A stretch of 10,734 nucleotides of DNA from DATLFI01 sp035524895 (GCA_035524895.1 DATLFI010000013.1:1-10734); one strand, 5' to 3'. Counted from the first letter of the stretch, positions 1-7,072 are shown. The notes: a model not told the origin generated them from the sequence alone. Numbers and translations are program-made.

Positions 1-655
1 CGATGCTGCCTTGCTCGAGCAGCGCGATCCGATTCGCCAACGCGCACGCTTCGACCGGATCGTGGGTGACCAGGATCGTCGTGGTGCCGTCCCGGCGCAG
101 CACGTCTCGGAAGAGAGCGAGGAGCTCCTTCTTGAGCGCGACGTCGAGGTTCGCCAGTGGCTCGTCGAGCAGCACTGCCCGCGGGCGTTGCACCATCGCT
201 CGGGCTATGGCGACCCGCTGCCGCTCCCCACCCGAGAGGACGCCGGGGAAGCAGTCGCGGCGGGCACTCAGCCCCACGCGCTCGAGTATCTCGTCCACAC
301 GCTTGCGTCGCTCGCGCGCAGCAACACGGGCGATGCGCAATGCGAACTCCAGGTTCCCGGCCACACTCAGATGTGGCCACAGCGCGAGGTCCTGAAACAC
401 CACCGCCAGTCCTCGGCGCTCCGGGGGCACAAGGATCCGTCGAGGCGCGCTCATTGCCACGCCCTCGATCGACACCGTTCCTTCGTCGGGCGCCTCGAAG
501 CCGAGCACCAGCCGCAGCAGTGTCGTCTTACCGCTGCCGGATGCGCCGGCCACCGCCAGGACCTCCCCGCGCATCACCGCAAGCGTTGCGCCGCTGAGGA
601 TGGCCCGACCGCCGCGCAGCGCGTGCACCCCGACGATCTCGATCGCAGCCGTCAT
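1..655 (-). CDS. ABC transporter ATP-binding protein, Fe3+/thiamine/sulfate-type (3' end cut by window edge)
   Basis: ATPase subunit that powers the importer encoded just upstream; it would sit on the cytoplasmic face bound to the fused permease. The 218 visible residues hold every nucleotide-binding motif in order: Walker A GASGSGKTT at 37-45, Q-loop Gln at 88, signature LSGGE at 140-144, Walker B VLLDEP at 161-166, D-loop ANLD at 168-171 and switch His198 in VTHDP. Family members are about 230-350 residues, so the C-terminal part lies beyond the left edge and it cannot be told whether a TOBE regulatory domain follows. The ATG at 655 overlaps the permease stop in an ATGA, which fixes the start and implies translational coupling. 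The ATPase assignment is certain; the substrate is not readable from this subunit. Confidence 0.95.
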   Translation of the reverse strand, partial: MTAAIEIVGVHALRGGRAILSGATLAVMRGEVLAVAGASGSGKTTLLRLVLGFEAPDEGTVSIEGVAMSAPRRILVPPERRGLAVVFQDLALWPHLSVAGNLEFALRIARVAARERRKRVDEILERVGLSARRDCFPGVLSGGERQRVAIARAMVQRPRAVLLDEPLANLDVALKKELLALFRDVLRRDGTTTILVTHDPVEACALANRIALLEQGSI

Positions 656-2190
656 CGCATGCGGCGTAGCGCCAGCGCCGCGCCGCCGAGCGCTGCAGCC
701 GTCATCAGCACTTGCACCAGCGCCAGCGCCGCAACCATGGCCTCGGGTCCGTTCGCCTCGAGCGTGACGATGCGCACGGTGAGCGGCGCCCACCCCGGCG
801 GGTAGAAGAGAATCGGCGTCTCGACGTCGCGCAGCGTGAGCACGAACGCGAGCGCGGCGGCTGCGACCACCCCTCGCCGACCCGCAGGCAGGACGATGGA
901 TCCGAGCCGCCGCAGATAGCTCGCGCCGGCGGCTCGAGCTGCCTCCTCCCAATGCCGCGGCGCTTGCGCGAACGTGATGGCGCTCGCCCGCAACGCCGCA
1001 ACGGTGTAGCGCGCGGTCGCCGCGAGGATCAGGATGCCGACTCCGGCATAGAGCCACTGAGTGCTGGAGCGGTTCCACAATCGGATCATTCCGGTTCCCA
1101 ACACCGCCGCCGGCAGGAGAAATACGAGAAAGAGGAGCCCGTCGAGCAGCATCGCGATGCGCTGACCAAGGAGCAGCGAATGGCCGACGATGACGCCCAG
1201 AATCGTCGCGGCCACGGCCGCGGCGGCTGCGACCACCAGACTGTTGCGCACACTCGGTCCCAACCAGGAAGACACCTCGGAGATCCCGCCTGCGGATCCG
1301 GCACGCCATGCCAGGGCCGCGATGGGCATCACGCCCAGGGCCGCCACGAGACCCGCGAGGGTGCTGAGTGTCCCGCCGGGCCGTCCGAGCGGGACGGGCG
1401 AGCCGTCGGACCGGCGCAATCCGAGAACGGCGAATGTCCGCGGACCCGCGAAGCGCCGCTCGATCGCAAGCAGCGTTAGCGCGAGCGGTACCAACGGCAG
1501 GCATAACACGGCAGCCTCACCAGGGGCGTAGGCGACGGTACCCAGTCTCGCCAACGCCGCGGCCGGGTAGACGTTGCGCCGCAGGAGCATGGGGACGCCC
1601 AGCTCGCCGAATGCGAGCGCGAAGATCAGCACTCCCGCGAGCGCCGCCGCTGGAACGACGGCAGGCAGGACAATGCGCCACAACACGAGCATCGGCTTTG
1701 CCACCGTCCGGCCTGCCTCCACCAGCCCCCGTTCGAGACTGCCCGCTGCCGCGGCGACGAGCGTGGTCGTCACCGGCGCGAGAGCCAAGCCGAGGATCAG
1801 CACGACCCCGATGTCACTCCAGAGGACGTTCGCGCTCGCCTCGCTGCCGAGGAGTCCACGCCGGCCAAACCAGTGAGTCCAACCGAGGCCGAGCAGGAAG
1901 GGCGGCAGGAACATGGGAAATGCGTGGACCACCCACAGGAGGCGGCGCCCCGCGAGGTCAGTCGTGCCGAACAGGATCCCCAACGGCAAGCCGATGAGCG
2001 ACGCGAGCGCAGTCGTCGATGCGGCGATGCCGAGTGACCGGAAGAGCAGGGTGCCCAGTCCGCGTGGCGCTATCGTCGACCAGGTGCGCCAGGGCGGCAG
2101 GTCGACGACGATTGCGACGAGCGGGAGACCTGCCGCGATCAGAATCAGGACGCTGGCCAACCCGACGGTCAAAGCCCGCTGCGACCACAA
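652..2190 (-). CDS. ABC transporter permease with two fused membrane domains (FbpB/ThiP-like)
   Basis: Inner-membrane channel of a binding-protein-dependent importer. From the chosen start it is 512 residues with about a dozen hydrophobic segments arranged as two homologous halves (about 1-245 and 265-512). Each half carries an EAA-type coupling loop: one begins EAGRTVAKP at 158, the other EEAARAAGAS at 415. This fused architecture is known for the iron(III) FbpB/SfuB and thiamine ThiP permeases, so a single protein can form the whole pore. The frame is open far upstream inside the solute-binding gene with an ATG at 2427, but the extra sequence is Arg/Ser-rich and is the shadow of the other gene. 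I chose TTG at 2190, 7 bases after the upstream stop and just before the first membrane segment. No clear Shine-Dalgarno is visible, so the start is uncertain while the identity is firm. Confidence 0.9.
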   Translation of the reverse strand: MWSQRALTVGLASVLILIAAGLPLVAIVVDLPPWRTWSTIAPRGLGTLLFRSLGIAASTTALASLIGLPLGILFGTTDLAGRRLLWVVHAFPMFLPPFLLGLGWTHWFGRRGLLGSEASANVLWSDIGVVLILGLALAPVTTTLVAAAAGSLERGLVEAGRTVAKPMLVLWRIVLPAVVPAAALAGVLIFALAFGELGVPMLLRRNVYPAAALARLGTVAYAPGEAAVLCLPLVPLALTLLAIERRFAGPRTFAVLGLRRSDGSPVPLGRPGGTLSTLAGLVAALGVMPIAALAWRAGSAGGISEVSSWLGPSVRNSLVVAAAAAVAATILGVIVGHSLLLGQRIAMLLDGLLFLVFLLPAAVLGTGMIRLWNRSSTQWLYAGVGILILAATARYTVAALRASAITFAQAPRHWEEAARAAGASYLRRLGSIVLPAGRRGVVAAAALAFVLTLRDVETPILFYPPGWAPLTVRIVTLEANGPEAMVAALALVQVLMTAAALGGAALALRRMR

Positions 2191-2197
2191 GAGAAGT

Positions 2198-3220
2198 CTA
2201 GACGCCGGCCCAGCGGCGCAGCCACGGTTGAATGCGCTCGAGAGTGCTGGCGACCTGTGCGTAGTCGACGTCCATGGCGCGGACCGATGCCACCCCGAGC
2301 ACACCCTCTGGAGTTTCGACTTCGGCCCGGATCGGCATGTGCGTTCCATCTTCCGCAAGTGCACGCTCCGTCTCCTCTTCGAGGAGGCAGTCGACGAGGC
2401 GACGTCCGCCCGCCGGATTGGGCCCATTACGCAGCAGGACGACGGAGGTGGGCATCACCAACGTGCCGATGTCCGTCTGGTCCGGGTACACGACTCGGAC
2501 GGGATGTCCCTCACGCAGAGCCTGCTGCGCATCGTCGGTGTCGGTCAGGCCGAATGCGACCTCGCCGGATGCGACGAGCCGCTTCACCTCGCCGTTGGAG
2601 GCCGCGATGCGGGTGTCGTTCGCGCGCACACTGTCAAAGAACCGCTGCGCCTCCACGTCGCCCCAGGCGTCGAACAGGGCCGCAGCGTGCATCGTGGTGG
2701 TTCCGTAGATCGGGTTGGCGATCGCCGCCTGACCGCGCCATCGCGGATCGGCGAGGTCGCGAACGGAGGCTGGACCGTCATCGCCTGGGACGAGCTCCAC
2801 GTTGACGAGTAGGACTCGCGCCCTCGCCGCGAGCCCGGTCCAGAGCCCGTCGGCGGAGCGGAAGGCAGCCGGTATCGCCGCCGCGCTTGGAGAGAGGTAC
2901 GGCTCGAGCAGGCCGCGCTCGGCGAGCACGAAGGGCCGCACGGGATCTCCCGACCAGAACACATCTGCCTGCGGGTGCGACGCTTCCGCCAAAATGCGGT
3001 TCAGCACACCTGTGCTCTTGGTCTCCTCGGTATCGAAGACGGCTCGCACGTCGAGACCCCTGCGCTCGCCGCACGAGCGGAACACCGGATCCGAGAAGAC
3101 CTGATCGACCGACGTGTACACGACGACCTCGGCCGCTTCGCCCCCGGAGCAGCCAAGAAGGAGGGGAACGAGAGTGGCGAGCAGGGCAATGCGCGGGCCG
3201 CGCTGACGGAGCGTCCTCAT
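2198..3220 (-). CDS. ABC transporter solute-binding lipoprotein, FbpA/AfuA-like superfamily
   Basis: Captures the substrate outside the inner membrane and delivers it to the permease encoded 7 bases downstream. It is 340 residues. The N-terminus is a lipoprotein signal: basic residues, a hydrophobic run and the lipobox LLGC with the acylated Cys at 24. The mature part has the class of extracellular binding protein seen with iron(III)-type importers: EVVVYTSVDQ at 31-40, ADVFWSGDP at 85-93, an IANPIYGTTTMHAAAL stretch at 167-181 and VYPDQTDIGTL at 244-254. Where FbpA-type iron binders usually carry adjacent Tyr ligands, this protein reads GLTDTDD at 224-230, so ferric iron is doubtful; a phosphonate or other anion, or a chelate, is possible. 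ATG at 3220 overlaps the upstream stop (ATGA). The family call is secure, the ligand unknown. Confidence 0.9.
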   Translation of the reverse strand: MRTLRQRGPRIALLATLVPLLLGCSGGEAAEVVVYTSVDQVFSDPVFRSCGERRGLDVRAVFDTEETKSTGVLNRILAEASHPQADVFWSGDPVRPFVLAERGLLEPYLSPSAAAIPAAFRSADGLWTGLAARARVLLVNVELVPGDDGPASVRDLADPRWRGQAAIANPIYGTTTMHAAALFDAWGDVEAQRFFDSVRANDTRIAASNGEVKRLVASGEVAFGLTDTDDAQQALREGHPVRVVYPDQTDIGTLVMPTSVVLLRNGPNPAGGRRLVDCLLEEETERALAEDGTHMPIRAEVETPEGVLGVASVRAMDVDYAQVASTLERIQPWLRRWAGV

Positions 3221-4020
3221 CGCGCGGGGCCCGAGTCGAGAGCCTTGACTTCGAGATCGTCGAACCAGGTCACGCTATCCGCCTTCGTCCACAATCCGAC
3301 CTTGCCGGTCTGCGTGAAGGTGCGGTCCCGCACGCGGAAGAGCTCCTTGCCTTCCAGCTCGACGACGAAGAGATCGCCGTTCGCGACGACTCTCAGGCGC
3401 ACCCAGCTCCGCCCGGGCACCTCGGCGTCGACCCCGTAGGTGCCCGCAACGCCGACGATATCGAGATCGGAGCGCCGGCTGTCTTCCATCTTGTAGAGCA
3501 CCACGTTGCCCTCGAGCGCGTTGGCGCGAACGACGTAGTAGTTGTCCTCATCCCGATACCGCCACACCAACCCGATCGCTTGATCGATACTGCCCGCGAC
3601 GGCTTTACCTGCCACCGAGAGGTCCACGTCCGCGGCTGCGAACTCGTCGAGAACGAGGAGAGGAAAACGATAGCTCGTCGCGTCTTCTGAAAGCTGCGCC
3701 ACCACCCGCGCGCCCGACGGTGCATCCTCAGCCTCGATCACCTCCCAACGCGCCGGGGCGCCCTGACCCGAGCGCGCGGACACGAACCCGCGAGGCGCTT
3801 CGCCGACGAGATCCTCTTCGAAGTCGAAACGCAGCGAGGCCGACGAGGCCGCATCGACCGAGTCTGTGGCCGCGGATTGCGCAGCAGCCGGGGATTCCTG
3901 CGGCGGCGGCCCTCCTTCTGGATCGAGCGTGCCTTGCACCGGCCGTGTGCCCGCTTCGCACCCGATTGTCAGAGAGACCGCGCTCCACGCCCATACGATC
4001 CGATGGATGGTCTTGCTCAC
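3217..4020 (-). CDS. Predicted lipoprotein with GH16-like/DUF1080-type (concanavalin-like) domain
   Basis: 267 residues. The first 21 look like a lipoprotein signal (basic start, WAWSAV, then SLTIGC with Cys21; Thr at -3 is acceptable but not ideal). A Pro/Ala/Ser-rich linker runs to about residue 62, followed by one beta-sandwich domain. Signature stretches are DNYYVVRANALEGN at 159-172 and KVGLWTKADSVTWFDDLEV at 240-258, as I remember them from proteins assigned to the DUF1080/family-16 glycoside-hydrolase-like group. That family includes sugar-binding and hydrolase proteins, but I cannot point to catalytic residues here, so no enzyme activity is claimed. The gene lies 32 bases after chrA and overlaps the solute-binding gene by 4 bases, so it is part of the operon, perhaps as an envelope accessory. 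The GTG start is supported by a GGAG five bases upstream; the frame is open to 4581 but that is chrA shadow. Confidence 0.8.
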   Translation of the reverse strand: MSKTIHRIVWAWSAVSLTIGCEAGTRPVQGTLDPEGGPPPQESPAAAQSAATDSVDAASSASLRFDFEEDLVGEAPRGFVSARSGQGAPARWEVIEAEDAPSGARVVAQLSEDATSYRFPLLVLDEFAAADVDLSVAGKAVAGSIDQAIGLVWRYRDEDNYYVVRANALEGNVVLYKMEDSRRSDLDIVGVAGTYGVDAEVPGRSWVRLRVVANGDLFVVELEGKELFRVRDRTFTQTGKVGLWTKADSVTWFDDLEVKALDSGPAR

Positions 4021-4025
4021 GAGAA

Positions 4026-4029
4026 CTCC
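4026..4029 (-). promoter_or_regulatory. Ribosome binding site of the DUF1080-type lipoprotein gene
   Basis: GGAG on the minus strand, five bases before the GTG at 4020. It decides the start: the reading frame stays open upstream through chrA, but this is the only well-spaced Shine-Dalgarno, and starting here exposes a signal peptide at the N-terminus. Confidence 0.65.
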
Positions 4030-4052
4030 GTTTCTCTTGCGCGATCGCCGTC

Positions 4053-5462
4053 TCAGCGCTCGAGCAGCGCCTTCAGTGCATGGATTGCGATGCCTCCGGT
4101 GACCCCCAGCAGCAAGGTGCGCATTATTCCCCAGCGAAGGGCGAAGAGCGAAGCGAACGACAAGGCTGCGATGGCAGCGGCGCCCCAGTCGAGGGTCGAC
4201 CAGGCCGGAAGCCACAGCCTGCCGAGGGCCAACTCCACCTCGTGCACGATACCGAACAGAGTGTGCAGCGCGAACCAGACTGCGAGGTTGAGGATGACCC
4301 CGACGACCGCCGCCGTGATGCCCGAGAGGGCGTGGGTGAGCGACCTGCGCTGGCGAAGCCACTCGATGTACGGCGCTCCGAGAAAAATCCAGAGGAAGCA
4401 CGGCGTGTACGTTACCCACGTCGCGACGACCGAACCGAGAACGCCTGCCAGGAGCGGCGAGAACGGTTCGGGCTGGCGCCATGCGCCCATGAACGCGACG
4501 AACTGCACCACCTGGATCAGCGGACCCGGAGTGGTCTCGGCCATGCCGAGGCCGTCGAGCATCTCCCGGGGCCCCAGCCACCCGAAGTCCTCCACCGCGC
4601 GCTGTCCGATGTAGGCCAGGACGGCGTAAGCGCCGCCGAACGTGACCACCGCCGCCTGGCTGAAGAAAATCGCCTCACGCGTGAACACGCTCGAACCGCC
4701 CAGCCAGGCCCAGAGCGCCGCGACTGGAATCCACCACAGTGCCAGCCAGATGGCGGTCACGCGCGCCGAGCGCCAGAGCGACGGTTCCCGTGTCGCCTCG
4801 GCGGAAAAACGAGGCTCGACCGCGTCGGGCCCGAGATCCCCAGCGCGCCCGGAGCTCGCATGCGCAGGCACCGCGGAGGCGAAGCCCACGGCTCCCTGAC
4901 GCCCGGACACGAGGCCCGCGATGGCTGCGAGGAGCACGATGAGCGGAAATGGGAGATCGAAGAAGAAGATGCCCACGAAAGCGAGCGCGGCGATCAGCTT
5001 CTTCGCCGGTCCATTGAGCGCGCGCTTGCCGATGCGCACGAGCGCCTCGACGACGATCGCGAGCACGGCCGCCTTGAGACCAAACAAAGCCGCCGCGACG
5101 ATGGGCACGTCGCGCGCCGAGGCGTAAAGGATGCTCAGCGTGAGGATCGCGACGAAGCCGGGCAAGACAAAGAGAGTCCCGGCGACGAGTCCGCCGCGAA
5201 GGCCGTGCAGGAGCCAGCCGATGTACGTCGCGAGCTGCTGCGCCTCGGGACCGGGCAGCAGCATGCAGTAGTTCAGCGCGTGGAGGAAGCGCTCCTGGCT
5301 CACCCAGCGCTTCTCGTCTACGAGGATGCGCTGCATGACAGCGATCTGCCCGGCCGGCCCGCCGAAGGAGAGCGCTGCGACCCGGCACCAGACGCGGAAC
5401 GCGTCGCCGAAGGCCACCGGCGCGCCTGCGTGCTCCGCCACGTGGGCAGCTTCGGTCCTCAC
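4053..5462 (-). CDS. chrA: Chromate transporter ChrA (CHR family, two-domain form)
   Basis: Inner-membrane protein of the CHR superfamily, which expels chromate from the cytoplasm and confers Cr(VI) resistance. It is 469 residues with two homologous halves. The N-half carries FGGPAGQIAVMQ at 33-44 and the signature LLPGPEAQQLATYIGW at 68-83; the C-half carries TFGGAYAVLAYIGQ at 274-287 and TTPGPLIQVVQFVAF at 310-324. Hydrophobic helices fill both halves, separated by a polar Ala/Gly/Glu-rich linker around 190-232. Characterised bidomain ChrA proteins are roughly 400-450 residues, so it is full length. GTG at 5462 overlaps the preceding stop as GTGA and has GGAG five bases upstream; the frame is open to 5582 but that extension shows no CHR features. 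Position two genes after chrB in the same string supports chromate-responsive expression. Sulfate or another oxyanion as substrate cannot be excluded. Confidence 0.95.
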   Translation of the reverse strand: MRTEAAHVAEHAGAPVAFGDAFRVWCRVAALSFGGPAGQIAVMQRILVDEKRWVSQERFLHALNYCMLLPGPEAQQLATYIGWLLHGLRGGLVAGTLFVLPGFVAILTLSILYASARDVPIVAAALFGLKAAVLAIVVEALVRIGKRALNGPAKKLIAALAFVGIFFFDLPFPLIVLLAAIAGLVSGRQGAVGFASAVPAHASSGRAGDLGPDAVEPRFSAEATREPSLWRSARVTAIWLALWWIPVAALWAWLGGSSVFTREAIFFSQAAVVTFGGAYAVLAYIGQRAVEDFGWLGPREMLDGLGMAETTPGPLIQVVQFVAFMGAWRQPEPFSPLLAGVLGSVVATWVTYTPCFLWIFLGAPYIEWLRQRRSLTHALSGITAAVVGVILNLAVWFALHTLFGIVHEVELALGRLWLPAWSTLDWGAAAIAALSFASLFALRWGIMRTLLLGVTGGIAIHALKALLER

Positions 5463-5737
5463 GGAATCTCCAGCTTGAGCTGCACGCGCTCGCCCCACCC
5501 GTAGTTGAGATCGAGAACCGGCGCTGCGAGGAGTCGGGAAGCCTCGCTGTCCTCCAGAACTGCCGCGAACTTGATCTCCCACACGCCGGGACCGGGCGTG
5601 CCCGGGCCTTCCGTCACGAGCGGCGGCCCGCCCACAGATCGGGCCGGATCACCGGCGAAGATCATGACTGCCGCGAGGGATGCCGCGCGGCAGCAACGGG
5701 AGAAAGACGCCTGACCGAGCGCCGCGCCGAGTCTCAT
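5459..5737 (-). CDS. Truncated outer-membrane-barrel-like protein (signal peptide plus first strands only)
   Basis: 92 residues between chrB and chrA. The N-terminus has a hydrophobic stretch (ASLAAVMIFAG, about 19-29) that looks like an export signal. Next come PPLVTEGPGTPGPGVWEIKF (38-57) and PVLDLNYGWGERVQLKLEIP (73-92). These resemble, from memory, the first strands of roughly 250-300-residue transporter-like beta-barrel proteins that begin with a PLVTDDP-like segment and continue well past an LKYEIP-like strand. Here the stop follows that strand immediately, so most of a barrel is missing. ATG at 5737 overlaps the chrB stop (ATGA) and the stop overlaps the chrA start (GTGA). The fragment may survive because its translation feeds chrA. 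The family assignment is moderate; a genuinely small exported protein is the alternative. Confidence 0.6.
   Translation of the reverse strand: MRLGAALGQASFSRCCRAASLAAVMIFAGDPARSVGGPPLVTEGPGTPGPGVWEIKFAAVLEDSEASRLLAAPVLDLNYGWGERVQLKLEIP
5468..5471 (-). promoter_or_regulatory. Ribosome binding site of chrA
   Basis: GGAG on the minus strand, five bases before the GTG at 5462. It lies inside the last codons of the truncated barrel gene and fixes the chrA start against a longer in-frame extension reaching 5582. Confidence 0.65.
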
Positions 5738-6678
5738 GCCGTACCGCCGAGCGCCGCGTAGAGACAATCAAAGAGCTTGCCGCCGACGCTGATGCGTGGA
5801 CCATCGTCGGGCTCGACCAGCACGATGCCGCGGATGAGCCGTTCGACCCCGGACGTTTCCGTGCGGCCGAACTTCTCGTCGCGCAGATCGATCTCGTGAA
5901 CGATCTCGGCGATCGCGGAGAGCGCCGGGTCGATCAAGCCGAACCGCTCGAGCAGGACCTCGAAGGTACAGCGATCACCCTCGTGCGTGTACTCCGCGTC
6001 GAACATGTCGAAGCGGATCTCGCCGGCCGCGACGGTGGATCCTTCGGGCGCGAAGCGGAAGCGTGCTGTGGGATCGATGAACCGCCTGATCAACCAGGCG
6101 CTCGCGATGCGGTCCTCCTCGACGCCCGGACGGGTCACCCAGGTGGCTCCGGTCGGTCTTCCAAGAGCGTTGCTCGTGCTGCCGCTTCCGCGCCGTGCAC
6201 CGGAGATCCGCTGGCGCAGATCGCTGAGGAGCGACAGCGCGTCGCCGTGACCCGGCGCGTCGAAGTGATCGATCGCCCTGATGCTGATGAGTCGCTTCTC
6301 CAGGCGAAGGAGCGTCGCGCCGAGGCCCGCCATCGCCGTCGGTTCCGCCTCGAGCGCAGCCAGCGCGCGGCCGATGTCCTCCGAGAGCGCTTCGTAGTCC
6401 TTGGTCCGCGCTTCGCGGAAGAGGGTCGCCAGGTCCTCGTCGCTGAGACCGTCGAGCAGATCGACGGTGCAGAGCACGGCCTCGCCGCGCGCGTCGATCA
6501 CCTCGCGCAGGATCCACTCGAAGTGCTCGCGCGATCGTGCGTTGTTCGGCAGGGCGTAGACCGAGCTCTTCACGGCGACGGCGCCCACCTGCTGGAGGCG
6601 CCTACCGACTTTCACCCGCAGGTAGTCGGGCTTCGCGGGGATCTGGTGGATGAGGAGGAGCCAGGTTGCTCGAGCCAC
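5734..6678 (-). CDS. chrB: Chromate resistance regulator ChrB
   Basis: ChrB is the chromate-responsive regulator encoded with chrA in chr determinants. The protein is 314 residues, the usual length. The N-terminal domain (about 1-160) opens with WLLLIHQIPAKPDYLRVKVG and VGAVAVKSSVYALPN, matching the ChrB_N pattern. After a Gly/Ser/Arg-rich linker (160-178) the ChrB C-terminal domain begins at TWVTRPG (179-185) with DRIASAWLIRRFIDP at 189-203 and FDMFDAEYTHEGDRCTFEVL at 223-242. GTG at 6678 is the start: it gives the expected N-terminus, and the ATG at 6688 is out of frame. No Shine-Dalgarno is visible and the candidate -10 box lies only 8 bases upstream, so the mRNA may be almost leaderless. 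The 3' end overlaps the next gene by ATGA. The inverted repeat upstream is its probable operator, implying autoregulation. Confidence 0.93.
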   Translation of the reverse strand: MARATWLLLIHQIPAKPDYLRVKVGRRLQQVGAVAVKSSVYALPNNARSREHFEWILREVIDARGEAVLCTVDLLDGLSDEDLATLFREARTKDYEALSEDIGRALAALEAEPTAMAGLGATLLRLEKRLISIRAIDHFDAPGHGDALSLLSDLRQRISGARRGSGSTSNALGRPTGATWVTRPGVEEDRIASAWLIRRFIDPTARFRFAPEGSTVAAGEIRFDMFDAEYTHEGDRCTFEVLLERFGLIDPALSAIAEIVHEIDLRDEKFGRTETSGVERLIRGIVLVEPDDGPRISVGGKLFDCLYAALGGTA

Positions 6679-6686
6679 TGCCGGAC

Positions 6687-6716
6687 ATTATGATTCACCA
6701 CGCTATACGCCGGCAA
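6687..6716 (-). promoter_or_regulatory. Candidate sigma70-type promoter for the chrB operon
   Basis: On the minus strand a -35-like TTGCCG (6716-6711) is followed after 18 bases by a -10-like CATAAT (6692-6687). The -35 matches consensus at four of six positions and the -10 at five of six. Transcription would begin near 6680, practically at the chrB GTG. The promoter lies between the arms of the inverted repeat, and one arm overlaps the first bases of the -10, an arrangement suited to repression. It is a motif match only. Confidence 0.45.
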
Positions 6717-6730
6717 CAAGTGGTGAATCA
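6691..6730. promoter_or_regulatory. Inverted repeat, probable ChrB operator in the divergent control region
   Basis: TGATTCACCA at 6691-6700 is matched by its exact reverse complement TGGTGAATCA at 6721-6730. The ten-base arms are perfect, the spacer is 20 bases and arm centres are 30 bases apart, close to three helical turns, so both arms would face the same side of the DNA. The repeat sits between divergent chrB and the free-standing ChrB-domain gene and brackets the candidate chrB promoter. ChrB proteins are known to bind their own promoters, so ChrB is the natural candidate ligand. That this repeat is the site is inference. Confidence 0.65.
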
Positions 6731-6751
6731 ATGACCATGGATGGATGAACC

Positions 6752-7072
6752 ATGAGGTGGATCACACGAGAACGCGTCAAGGTGGACCGGGTCGCCTGTC
6801 CTTGGCTGATCAAGAAGTTCGTCGACCCCAAGGCCGAGTTCCTGTTCGTGCCGGCCAATCAAGTCCAGACCGTGGCAGAGCGCGAGGGCGCGACTCCCTT
6901 CGACACGCAAGGAGCGGAGCTGGGCCACCACGGCGAGGAGTGCTCGTTCGAGGCGATCCTCCGCAAGTACGGCCTCATGAGTGATCCTGCGCTAGTTCTC
7001 CTGGGGAAGATCGTGAACGGCGCGGACACCGACAACACTCTGTGGAACCAGCCCAACGGGGCCTTCAAATGA
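6752..7072 (+). CDS. Free-standing ChrB C-terminal-domain protein, 3'-truncated
   Basis: 106 residues, divergent from chrB. The opening WITRERVKVDRVACPWLIKK at 3-22 and KFVDPKAEFLFVP at 22-34 parallel the C-terminal half of the neighbouring ChrB (WVTRPG, DRIASAWLIRRFIDP), and ELGHHGEECSFEAILRKYGL (56-75) follows the same pattern. Stand-alone ChrB-domain proteins are usually about 140-150 residues and, as I recall, end in a DDHE then YDALY-type segment. This one stops after GADTDN and QPNGAFK, so about 40 residues are absent, matching roughly ChrB residues 268-314. I found no continuation in the other frames downstream. ATG at 6752 has only a weak GGA six bases upstream; two earlier in-frame ATGs hit a stop at 6746. 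It is probably controlled by the same inverted repeat. Function is unknown; a chromate-resistance accessory is likely if it still folds. Confidence 0.75.
   Translation: MRWITRERVKVDRVACPWLIKKFVDPKAEFLFVPANQVQTVAEREGATPFDTQGAELGHHGEECSFEAILRKYGLMSDPALVLLGKIVNGADTDNTLWNQPNGAFK

Noticed and set aside
652..2427. Starting the permease at the ATG at 2427 (591 residues)
   Set aside because: It would overlap the solute-binding gene by about 230 bases, and the added residues are Arg/Ser-rich without membrane character or similarity to permeases.
3217..4581. Starting the lipoprotein gene at 4581 (454 residues)
   Set aside because: The extra part overlaps chrA; the GTG at 4020 has a well-placed GGAG and exposes a signal peptide.
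3720..5504. A 594-codon open frame on the plus strand opposite chrA and the lipoprotein gene
   Set aside because: Its translation is Arg/His/Gln/Glu-rich without family motifs, and it lies fully antisense to the convincing chrA and lipoprotein genes. High GC makes such shadows common.
6731..6748. A five-codon upstream open frame (MTMDG) before the ChrB-domain gene
   Set aside because: Too short to support, with no Shine-Dalgarno; probably chance.
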